Source: GCA-2708415 sp964353185 (GTDB lineage: Bacteria > Pseudomonadota > Alphaproteobacteria > Micavibrionales > Micavibrionaceae). Taken from it: a stretch of DNA of 64,000 nucleotides. Both the position numbers and the translations under genes were made by a program. The stretch spans positions 48,734 to 112,733 of the forward strand of contig CAYGUV010000005.1 in assembly GCA_964353185.1 (NCBI GenBank), given 5' to 3'. Shown one piece after another: positions 1 through 7,089 of this stretch; position 1 is the first letter of the stretch; each line of letters starts with the position of its first letter. The notes beneath the pieces were generated by a model. It did no database searches, had not been told where the DNA came from, and saw only the letters and a list, made by a program, of their open reading frames with translations.

Positions 1-66
1 AATAAGATAAGTGGTATCCAGATAAAAGAAAGGGTCAGAATTCCTTTAATACAATGATATCCTATC

Positions 67-104
67 CAGATCCAGAAGAGCTCTTTTCTGGGTCTGATTT
101 TTTT
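67..104 (+). terminator. rho-independent terminator of an upstream gene outside the window
   Basis: A 15-bp inverted repeat, with G-U wobbles, spans 67-96 and is followed by seven T at 98-104. It faces rightward, so it should end a plus-strand transcript that enters from left of the window. The leftward gene that ends at 164 would not use it, because there is no T-run on the other side. Confidence 0.75.
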
Positions 105-163
105 GAGTTTGCTTAACATGCGATGAATTTATAAAGGATTAAAATTTTTTACAAGCGAAGATA

Positions 164-667
164 TTATTTATCATTTTTAATATTATCATCGACCATTTTA
201 TCAGAATGGGTCATCAATAATCCACCAATAATCAGAATGATTGCCACGGTCACAAAGGCGGTTGCTGCCAAGGCGTAGTAACCGAACCCTAACGTTAAGC
301 CAATGCCGCCAGCGGCCCATATACTGGCGCCTGTGGCTGTACCGACAACGCGGTCATTATCAAGACGCATGATGGCTCCCGCCCCTAAAAATCCAATACC
401 GGTTAATGTTCCTGATATGATTTTACCAATATCTAAGTTTGAAGCGGTTTCAGCGCTGGCCAATTCGCTGCCAAGCTCTAACCCCAAAATCGCAACGATA
501 CAGCTGGTCATGGAAACAATCATATAAGCGCGAAAATTGATTGGTTTATTTTTACTGCTCCGCTCTAGCCCAAAAATCATACCAAATAAACAGGCAAGTC
601 CGACACGGACGAGCATTTCAGACCACGTGATGTAATTAAGTTGCAAATATTCCTGTAATAATTCCAT
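164..667 (-). CDS. MgtC/SapB family membrane protein
   Basis: This is a 167-residue inner-membrane protein with about four hydrophobic segments. It carries the MgtC/SapB hallmarks: FGLER near residues 32-36, GIGFLGAGAI at 90-99 and a TATGASIWAAGGIG stretch at 110-123. The length fits the short, membrane-only SapB-type members that lack the C-terminal ACT-like domain of Salmonella MgtC. Family members are linked to growth at low magnesium and to inhibition of the ATP synthase, but many environmental copies have no known role. It stands alone, pointing left, with a 282-bp spacer to the next divergent gene. I see no Mg-sensing leader that I can name. Confidence 0.85.
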   Translation of the reverse strand: MELLQEYLQLNYITWSEMLVRVGLACLFGMIFGLERSSKNKPINFRAYMIVSMTSCIVAILGLELGSELASAETASNLDIGKIISGTLTGIGFLGAGAIMRLDNDRVVGTATGASIWAAGGIGLTLGFGYYALAATAFVTVAIILIIGGLLMTHSDKMVDDNIKNDK

Positions 668-777
668 AATCCTACCTAGTTGAAAGTTTTAAATAGAAGG
701 GCTTTATATTCATTTTGATCAAAATTGTTATGAAGATAAAACATATTAATAAAGCTTAACGTGGTTAATTATGTTTG

Positions 778-819
778 TAACGCCTTATTTTTGTTTTAAA
801 AGACCTTTAGGAGGCGTTA
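778..819. repeat. inverted repeat in the divergent spacer between the MgtC-like gene and the next gene
   Basis: Two perfect 8-bp arms, TAACGCCT at 778-785 and AGGCGTTA at 812-819, enclose a 26-base AT-rich loop. The element lies in the 282-bp divergent intergenic region. It could be an operator or an RNA hairpin, but there is no T-run after it and no known motif, so its function is open. Confidence 0.4.
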
Positions 820-949
820 ACCCTATAGTTTTATTGCAAAAATATTTACTATTATTGGTTTTTTTAGTATTTAATTTCTTTTGAATTGGCTATAAAAACC
901 TTTACTTTTCAAGTGGAATTGTTTATACATAATTAAAAAGAAATTTATT

Positions 950-2326
950 GTGAGTTTAGCGCTAGCAAATGCAATTAAAAATTTGAAACCGGCTCAAGTT
1001 GATGAGACTGTTGTGCCCTCTTATAAGCATTACAATGTTAAATTTGTAAAAGGTGATTTAAACGCACGCTTTAAAAATGAGATACCCAGCCGCGATGTGA
1101 GAGCGGGTGCCTACACGGCTCATTACCATGGTGAAGACGCCGAAGATGAAATTATCGTCGCGCAACAACTTATAAAAGTCTTAGACGCTTTTAAAAATCA
1201 GAGCGCTGATCAAGCTTCATTTGAAGAGCATTTAAAAAAGAAATTATTTATGCCTGCGGAACGCGCCGAAGAGTTGGCCGCGCTAGCGCCACATATTCAA
1301 AAAGCCATTGGTGATTTGCCAACAAAGACAGTAACAAAAAAATGGAAGGGTGAAGAGGAAGAGATCACGATTATTGATTGGTCAAAGGCATCCCCTGATC
1401 TTTTAAAGGCGATTTCTATCTTTACTGAAAGTACACAGAATTGGGCATCACAACCAGAACATTTTGTTGGTACAGAGAGTATAACTCAGCGGTTAATGCA
1501 AAACCCTAAGTTTACAACTTGGGCCGCTAAAGAAATGGTTAAACCAATGGGGGCATATCCACTCGTTGGTATTTTTGAAAGAGAGTTGGGATATAAAAAT
1601 TCTGGTCCTTTGGATGAAGCGGATAAGGCGCAACAGGCAGTCATGAGAATTTTTCTAATGCCGCGTGATGCCATTGAGTTAACACGAATGAAGAACGTTC
1701 ATGACCAAACAAAAGCTCCTAATCCATTTCCAATTACCCTTGGGAAAGATGGTAAGCCAACAACCTTCGGAGATGTTGAGCCATATGCGATCGATATACA
1801 AACAGCCGCTGTAATGATCAGAGCGATTGCAGATGTTGAATCAAGTCTTACAAGTGATGAAAAAGAGCATTTGGAAGCATTGCGTTTAAAATGGACCCAA
1901 TTATCGGCCAGAGAGGTTATTCATATATACAAGCGTGAACAAGCCAAACCAGAAAATGAAACTAAAATTACTCTTAAAAATAAAATACAAGAGATGATAG
2001 ATAATACAGAAGAATTGAAAGTTGCTGTCGAAAGTGAAATGGGCATTACACCAGAACAAAGCGCGGCATATGACCGCCGCCCTTATGATCCATTAGGTTA
2101 TCATGTCGATCGCGAAGAACTTCTCAATGAAACGCATGACCTTTTTAAAACAATTGCCGCTAAAGCAATGATTGGTAATGACGCCCTTATTGGGCAAACT
2201 TTTGACCGTATTGATACGATCATGGATGTAGCGAATACACAAAGAGATACCTTTAAAGCAAAATTAGAACCAACAAGCCCGACACCATCACGCGGGTCGG
2301 GTCCAAATACACCCAATAGAAACTAA
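950..2326 (+). CDS. hypothetical protein, 458 residues
   Basis: This is a long open frame with a GTG start at 950 and only a weak purine-rich stretch upstream as ribosome site. I do not recognise the protein. It is hydrophilic and mostly predicted helical, with no signal peptide, no membrane segment and no enzyme motif that I can see. The last 20 residues form a Pro/Ser/Asn-rich tail (SPTPSRGSGPNTPNRN). Its stop lies 10 bases before the displaced 3' end of a tRNA-Val gene, so before the neighbouring unit was inserted this gene would have faced the intact tRNA directly. It may belong to an accessory island; a cytoplasmic or secreted effector role cannot be told from sequence. Confidence 0.6.
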   Translation: MSLALANAIKNLKPAQVDETVVPSYKHYNVKFVKGDLNARFKNEIPSRDVRAGAYTAHYHGEDAEDEIIVAQQLIKVLDAFKNQSADQASFEEHLKKKLFMPAERAEELAALAPHIQKAIGDLPTKTVTKKWKGEEEEITIIDWSKASPDLLKAISIFTESTQNWASQPEHFVGTESITQRLMQNPKFTTWAAKEMVKPMGAYPLVGIFERELGYKNSGPLDEADKAQQAVMRIFLMPRDAIELTRMKNVHDQTKAPNPFPITLGKDGKPTTFGDVEPYAIDIQTAAVMIRAIADVESSLTSDEKEHLEALRLKWTQLSAREVIHIYKREQAKPENETKITLKNKIQEMIDNTEELKVAVESEMGITPEQSAAYDRRPYDPLGYHVDREELLNETHDLFKTIAAKAMIGNDALIGQTFDRIDTIMDVANTQRDTFKAKLEPTSPTPSRGSGPNTPNRN

Positions 2327-2335
2327 TAATTTTTT

Positions 2336-2368
2336 AAAAAAATGGTGGGCGGTACTGGGATTGAACCA
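2336..2368 (-). repeat. displaced 3' end of tRNA-Val(GAC), distal copy of a 33-bp direct repeat
   Basis: These 33 bases are identical to 4268-4300, which is the 3' part of the intact tRNA-Val gene: CCA end, discriminator, acceptor strand and most of the T arm, plus five bases of the T-rich trailer. Identity stops abruptly at 2369/4301 and at 2335/4267. No 5' half of a tRNA follows. This is the structure left when an element integrates into a tRNA 3' end. Duplication and decay of a second tRNA gene is the alternative. Confidence 0.8.
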
Positions 2369-2392
2369 AATGCACTCACTCGGAATACTTTA

Positions 2393-2421
2393 TTGACATA
2401 ATAAATAAATTTAAGTATGGT
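2393..2421 (+). promoter_or_regulatory. sigma-70-type promoter of the Tat/GGDEF-like gene
   Basis: A perfect -35 box TTGACA at 2393-2398 is followed after exactly 17 bases by TATGGT at 2416-2421 (four of six consensus bases). A start near 2428 would leave a 20-base leader containing the AAGGA ribosome site before the ATG at 2448. The promoter lies just inside the tRNA-bracketed unit, so the unit carries its own expression signal. Confidence 0.6.
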
Positions 2422-2447
2422 TAAATCCGAAAATTAAGGATTTAGAT

Positions 2448-4265
2448 ATGTCAGAAGAAGAAAAGCCACCAAAAGGTATTAATCGCCGTAATTTTTTAAG
2501 AAGTGCCGCCGCGGTTCCAGTTGCAGGGGCAACTGGTGGGGTGGGTGCTATTAATGCTGCGGCTGGAGCAGTTGTACAGCAAGGTATTACAGTTGCTTTG
2601 GGTCGAAAGTTACACACTTATCTATGTGATTTAGGTCCATACTTAGGAGATTTCGTATCGGATAAAAATAAAGATATGCTGAGAGATAATCTTCTTGGGA
2701 AAGGGCAGTGGGGGCGCCGCAAAGGTCGGTCTGACTATCCGCAACCTTGGGCTGATAACAAAGTTGATTTTAGCAATCAAAGATCTTTATTAAATAGATT
2801 GCAAAAAATGCATAAAGGTATTCCCGTTAAAGTTTTGTTGGGAGATGACGCCCTTAAGGATACTCTGGAAGATTCAGAAGATTATCTGGCCGAAAGAGGT
2901 GAAAGTTTTAGAGATTTTTTAGGTCCGTTATGTGATGATAAAACAACAGCAGATGACCTTATTGTTTCATTTCATGGTTTTTTTGAAAAATTAGCTGCTC
3001 ACGCTATTAAAAACCCTAATGATTTTAAAATATATGGAAGGAATAACGCTGTTTCTGATATTCCCTCAATATATGATATAGCTATAGAAGATAATGAAAT
3101 TGAAACATTAGTAGGTATTCTTAAAGAATATGAGAGTAGTTTGGGTATAAAAACACCAGCCTTGGAAACTTTAGAAAGAGTAAATCAAACGAATATTCAA
3201 AAAACTAAAGAACATTGGGTTGAGTATCACAAAACACGTGTAGAAAAAAGGCGTGCTGAAAAACAAGAAGAAAGAATGATCGAAGAAGCGCGGGAAAAGG
3301 CTTATCAAGAAGATCAGAGAAGACAATGGGACGCAGAAGAAGCAGAAAGATTAGCTGAACCAACGAAGCGAAATAGTGTTCATGTTTCTTTAAAACATAT
3401 TTCTGGCGATCAATATTCAATTGAAACAGCGGAAACAACCAGAGTAGATTGGCATCAGTGGGCTTTGACTATAAATCCATTTGCTAAACCTCATCATGTG
3501 CGTTTAGAAGAAGATGGACGAACAGTCACAATTATAAATACTCCAGAAAATTTAGAAGTTTTACGTGCTTTGTTTAGGTCAAATCGTGGTGATGGAAAGT
3601 TTTCAGCGGAAATTCCAAACAAACGTATGGGTATTGATATTAGAGCAGAGAATGAAGCGGTGCAAAAACCCGTATCAATCCCAATGATACAATCACAAAC
3701 CAATGTGAATTTAAAAGTTGATTCTGTTGTAGTCAGTGCGAGTGAAATTTTTTCAGGTAATACAATTTTAGGAATAGATTTTTCTAAAGCTTCTAGGGTC
3801 GGTGCAATAGACCCGCTAACAGGTCTAAATACAATTGAAGCGATGAAAGATAAACTTGAAGGAAATAAGCATCAAATTGGGGGATATGATGCGCCTGATG
3901 ATAGCGTCACATTAATGCATTTTGACATTTCTAATTTTAAATTCTTTAATGATATCTTTGGCCATGAAACGGGTGATTTTCTTTTGCAGGAATTATCAAA
4001 TCAGATAAAGCAAAGTACTGGAAGCTACGATATAGTAGGGCGTGTTGATGGTGATAAAATTGCTGTTATTCGTTATGGGCTAAGAAAAGCTGATAAAGAT
4101 CCTTCATCAGAGATTATAAATAAACTAAATCAATTAATGCCTTCTGTGATTACGAATAATGAGGGGGAATTGGAAACGATTAAGTTTAAGGCGCAAATGA
4201 CGCAGCCTCAATCAGCAGAGATAGTAAACTTCCCGGTTAGTCCTGAACTTAAAGTGGCAGCTTAA
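2448..4265 (+). CDS. Tat-signal-like protein with coiled coil and degenerate GGDEF domain
   Basis: The 605-residue product starts with a twin-arginine motif, NRRNFLRS at residues 12-19, followed by an Ala/Gly-rich hydrophobic stretch to about residue 45, as in Tat export signals. Residues about 250-310 are charged and helical (coiled-coil-like). The C-terminus, about 455-565, matches the GGDEF fold: DPLTGL, then FDISNFKFFND and GHETGDFLLQEL. The signature loop, however, reads RVDGDKI instead of GGDEF, so diguanylate cyclase activity is unlikely. A strong ribosome site (AAGGA) precedes the ATG. A Tat-exported GGDEF domain would lack GTP, so either the domain only binds or the N-terminus is not a working signal. 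The gene is the only one in a 1.9-kb unit bracketed by tRNA-Val repeats. Confidence 0.7.
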   Translation: MSEEEKPPKGINRRNFLRSAAAVPVAGATGGVGAINAAAGAVVQQGITVALGRKLHTYLCDLGPYLGDFVSDKNKDMLRDNLLGKGQWGRRKGRSDYPQPWADNKVDFSNQRSLLNRLQKMHKGIPVKVLLGDDALKDTLEDSEDYLAERGESFRDFLGPLCDDKTTADDLIVSFHGFFEKLAAHAIKNPNDFKIYGRNNAVSDIPSIYDIAIEDNEIETLVGILKEYESSLGIKTPALETLERVNQTNIQKTKEHWVEYHKTRVEKRRAEKQEERMIEEAREKAYQEDQRRQWDAEEAERLAEPTKRNSVHVSLKHISGDQYSIETAETTRVDWHQWALTINPFAKPHHVRLEEDGRTVTIINTPENLEVLRALFRSNRGDGKFSAEIPNKRMGIDIRAENEAVQKPVSIPMIQSQTNVNLKVDSVVVSASEIFSGNTILGIDFSKASRVGAIDPLTGLNTIEAMKDKLEGNKHQIGGYDAPDDSVTLMHFDISNFKFFNDIFGHETGDFLLQELSNQIKQSTGSYDIVGRVDGDKIAVIRYGLRKADKDPSSEIINKLNQLMPSVITNNEGELETIKFKAQMTQPQSAEIVNFPVSPELKVAA

Positions 4266-4267
4266 AG

Positions 4268-4300
4268 AAAAAAATGGTGGGCGGTACTGGGATTGAACCA
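4268..4300 (-). repeat. proximal copy of the 33-bp tRNA-Val 3'-end direct repeat
   Basis: This copy is part of the intact tRNA-Val gene and matches 2336-2368 base for base. The two copies have the same orientation and are 1,932 bp apart start to start. The segment between them holds one promoter and one gene, with no integrase. Confidence 0.8.
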
Positions 4301-4349
4301 GTGACCCCTTGCGTGTCGAGCAAGTGCTCTACCGCTGAGCTAACCGCCC
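4275..4349 (-). tRNA. tRNA-Val (anticodon GAC)
   Basis: The minus strand folds into a full cloverleaf: 7-bp acceptor stem GGGCGGU/ACCGCCC, D arm GCUC..GAGC, anticodon stem CUUGC/GCAAG around loop UCGACAC (anticodon GAC, reading GUC), T arm ACUGG/CCAGU with loop UUCAAUC, discriminator A and encoded CCA. A T-run follows the CCA on the transcribed strand, as for the other two tRNAs here. The gene lies between the stop of the GGDEF-like gene and rluD, and is the apparent integration target of the 1.9-kb unit. Confidence 0.95.
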
Positions 4350-4449
4350 ACTCTTTGCTATGCGGTCATGCATAAGAAATAGAAAAACGCATAAATAATC
4401 AAGTCATTTATTTACTTTTTACCGATGAATACCCTATATAGTCAGTATT

Positions 4450-5445
4450 ATGAGCGATACAGATAAAAATACCCAAATTATTGAAGTGCCAGAGCATTAT
4501 CACCAAATGCGTTTGGATAAGGTGCTGGCTGATTTAATGCCTGATTTATCGCGCTCCCGATTAAAGGCGCTCATCCTAGATGGTCAGATTGCTATCAATA
4601 AAAAAGTAAAGAAAACAGTTTCTTTTAAAGTGGACGCAGGCAATAAAATTTATGTAAGCATTCCTGAGGCGGTTGATGATACCCCGCTGCCTGAAAATAT
4701 TCCCTTGGATATTGTTTATGAAGATGATGATCTTATTGTCATTAATAAATCGGCCAATATGGTTGTACATCCTGCTGTGGGGCATTTAACAGGAACGCTG
4801 GTGAACGCCGTTCTTTATCATTGTGGTGATAGTTTATCTGGTATTGGCGGTGTAAAACGCCCTGGCATTGTGCATCGTCTTGATCGTGAAACGAGCGGTT
4901 TGATTGTGGTTGCCAAAAATGATGAAGCGCATCATGGTTTGAGCGAGCAATTAAAAGACCGTAGTTTGAGCCGTGTTTATAGAGCATTTGCGTGGCATGC
5001 CCCGAATTTAATCAAAGGATCAATAGATGAGCCGATTGGGCGCCATGCCTCCAACCGTTTAAAAATGGCGGTCATGAAGACAACGGGGCGCGAAGCCAAA
5101 ACGCATTATTTTATTAAAGAAAAATATGGGGATGCGGCCTGTGTGTGTGAATGTAAATTAGAAAGCGGCCGCACGCACCAAATTCGTGTGCATATGCAAC
5201 ATATCCGCGTACCAATCATTGGTGACCCCTTATACGGGCAAGCGGATCAAGAGGGGCGCGGATTGTTAAAACGTGAGGGGTGCGAGCCTGCAATTATTGA
5301 GGAGATCATGAATTTCCCCCGCCAAGCGCTCCATGCGTATGAAATTGGCTTTATTCACCCTATATCGGGGGAGGAAATGTCTTTTACCGCCGATATGCCC
5401 GAAGATATGCAAAAATTAGAAAATAATTTAAAAACAATGGTTTAG
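4450..5445 (+). CDS. rluD: 23S rRNA pseudouridine synthase, RluD family
   Basis: This 331-residue enzyme converts uridine to pseudouridine in 23S rRNA (helix 69 in the E. coli RluD model). An N-terminal S4 RNA-binding domain covers about residues 18-75 (RLDKVLADLMPDLSRSRLK). The catalytic RluA-family motif HRLDRETSG is at 142-150, with D145 as the nucleophile, and the RTHQIRVHM motif of the family follows near 240. Length and domain order are normal for RluD, rather than the shorter RluA or RluC-type variants, although family paralogues cannot be fully excluded. It points away from tRNA-Val and appears monocistronic. The strong terminator at 5623 comes after a separate candidate small RNA, not directly after this gene. 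Confidence 0.9.
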   Translation: MSDTDKNTQIIEVPEHYHQMRLDKVLADLMPDLSRSRLKALILDGQIAINKKVKKTVSFKVDAGNKIYVSIPEAVDDTPLPENIPLDIVYEDDDLIVINKSANMVVHPAVGHLTGTLVNAVLYHCGDSLSGIGGVKRPGIVHRLDRETSGLIVVAKNDEAHHGLSEQLKDRSLSRVYRAFAWHAPNLIKGSIDEPIGRHASNRLKMAVMKTTGREAKTHYFIKEKYGDAACVCECKLESGRTHQIRVHMQHIRVPIIGDPLYGQADQEGRGLLKREGCEPAIIEEIMNFPRQALHAYEIGFIHPISGEEMSFTADMPEDMQKLENNLKTMV

Positions 5446-5500
5446 ACCAGATATTTTCAATTATTTGCAATTTACATAAAATTTTAGATATACTAAATAT

Positions 5501-5652
5501 ATAAGGATAAGACAGCGAAATGCTCCTTCTTATTTTTAGTCTGATCAATGGTATTGAAGGCCATAGGGATGAAAAGACGAAAAGTTTATATAGTAGTTTG
5601 TTACCCAACGTAAAACCTATCACCCCTCCCGTAAAACGGAGGGGTTTTTTTT
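5501..5652 (+). ncRNA. candidate small RNA with its own promoter and terminator
   Basis: The 331-bp gap after rluD holds a promoter-like pair, TTGCAA at 5465-5470 and TATACT at 5489-5494, spaced 18 bases. About 150 bases downstream lies a strong rho-independent terminator (5623-5652). A transcript of about 150 nt would start near 5501. A 44-codon frame starts at 5520 but runs through the terminator hairpin and ends in its T-run, so coding is unlikely. I find no signature of SRP RNA, RNase P RNA or tmRNA. A 6S-like or lineage-specific regulatory RNA is possible. No transcription data support it here. Confidence 0.45.
5623..5652 (+). terminator. strong rho-independent terminator
   Basis: The perfect 7-bp GC-rich stem CCCCTCC/GGAGGGG (5623-5629 and 5638-5644) with an 8-base loop is followed by eight T (5645-5652). 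It faces rightward and ends the rluD or small-RNA transcript before the amino-acid dehydrogenase gene. Confidence 0.9.
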
Positions 5653-5776
5653 AGCTATAAGCGCTCTTAACGGCAGGGACGAGGTGTTCACTTAAAAAAC
5701 GTGACAAATATGCCATGACCTTGTATATCACTAGCAATTATTAAATAAGCGTAATTATATTGTTAAAGGCTGTGTC

Positions 5777-6973
5777 ATGAACATAATGAATTTACCCGAA
5801 GAAATGTTATCCGTTTTACCATCTTATGATGATCATGAAAATGTGAGACGTTTTGTTTTGGATGATGGCGCAGGCAATGAACTTATAGCATTTATTGCGG
5901 TGCATAATACAAATTTGGGTCCTGCGTTGGGTGGGTGCCGTATGACAGAATACCGTAACGAAGGCGAAGCCATTCACGATGTTTTACGTTTGTCCCGCGG
6001 CATGACATATAAAAATGCAATGGCAGGTTTGCCATTGGGGGGCGGGAAAGCCGTTATCATTGGAAACCCAAAGACACAAAAAACGCCTGCGTTGATGCAG
6101 GCAATGGGACGTGCGGTTGAAACATTCGAAGGGATGTATATCACCGCCGAAGACAGTGGCTCCACCGAAGAAGACATGGTGCAGATGTCAATTGAAACAG
6201 ATTTTGTTGTCGGACTACCGCCTGAGATGTTATCGGGCAGTGACTATGGTGAGTTGGGCGGAAATCCATCCCCTCTTACTGCGCTTGGTTGTTACAAGGG
6301 GATCTTGGCGGCTATTCAATATAAATATAAAGGCGCGAAAAAATTATCAGATCTAACTGTTTCTATCCAAGGTGTGGGCGCGGTAGGTTTAGAGCTTGCG
6401 CAATTGTTAGATCAAGATGGCGCGCAATTAATCATCGCCGATATTAGCCAAGATAATTTAGATGCCGCGCAAAAAGCATTAAAAAATGTAACTGTTGTTG
6501 GTGTGGATGAAATTTACGGTGTGGAGGCAGATATCTTTGCCCCTTGTGCGATGGGTGGGTCATTAAATGATGATACAATCGCACAATTAAAAGTGGATAT
6601 CATTGCAGGCGCGGCCAATAACCAATTGATGGAGTCTCATCATGATGAAATGCTCCGCAGCAAGGGAATTTTATATGTTCCTGATTACGTGATTAATTCG
6701 GGCGGCGTTATTTGTGTTGGATATGAGTTTTTCCGCAAAAGTAATTATAACCCGCAAGATTTTAATATAGAACGCGGTGCTATGGTTGGCCATGTTGAAC
6801 GTGTTGGAGAGACCGTTCGCGAAATTTTAGAAGAATCTGAAAAACGCGGTAAAGCCACAGGCGAGACAGCGGATCAATTAGCTGAAGAGCGTTTTTTAAA
6901 AGGGTCATCCTTAAATGATGAAACTGATGACGAAATGAACGATATGGGTAATACACGTGCGGTTGTTCAATAA
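5777..6973 (+). CDS. Leu/Phe/Val/Glu dehydrogenase family protein (leucine-dehydrogenase-like)
   Basis: The 398-residue protein belongs to the amino-acid dehydrogenases that deaminate branched-chain or aromatic amino acids with NAD+. Residues 84-91 (AGLPLGGGK) hold the substrate/catalytic lysine K91, and D133 in TEEDM fits the catalytic aspartate. The Rossmann motif GVGAVG is at 199-204, and NSGGVI near 310 matches the cofactor site. Leucine, phenylalanine and valine dehydrogenases are hard to separate by eye, so I give no gene symbol. The last 30 residues are an acidic tail beyond the usual end. The gene stands alone between a strong terminator and glpD. It would feed amino-acid carbon into 2-oxo acids. 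Confidence 0.85.
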   Translation: MNIMNLPEEMLSVLPSYDDHENVRRFVLDDGAGNELIAFIAVHNTNLGPALGGCRMTEYRNEGEAIHDVLRLSRGMTYKNAMAGLPLGGGKAVIIGNPKTQKTPALMQAMGRAVETFEGMYITAEDSGSTEEDMVQMSIETDFVVGLPPEMLSGSDYGELGGNPSPLTALGCYKGILAAIQYKYKGAKKLSDLTVSIQGVGAVGLELAQLLDQDGAQLIIADISQDNLDAAQKALKNVTVVGVDEIYGVEADIFAPCAMGGSLNDDTIAQLKVDIIAGAANNQLMESHHDEMLRSKGILYVPDYVINSGGVICVGYEFFRKSNYNPQDFNIERGAMVGHVERVGETVREILEESEKRGKATGETADQLAEERFLKGSSLNDETDDEMNDMGNTRAVVQ

Positions 6974-7089
6974 ACGGCTTGAAAAACGCATTCTTAAAGT
7001 TTCAAACTTATACAAGACTTATTCACTTAAAATAAGCCAAAGCGCGGTTTAGGCTTGCCGTATTTGGCCTATGCTTTATTTTTATATGC

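Noticed and set aside
5520..5654. 44-residue frame after rluD
   Set aside because: It reads through the terminator hairpin and stops in its T-run, and its ribosome site is distant. A small RNA explains the region better.
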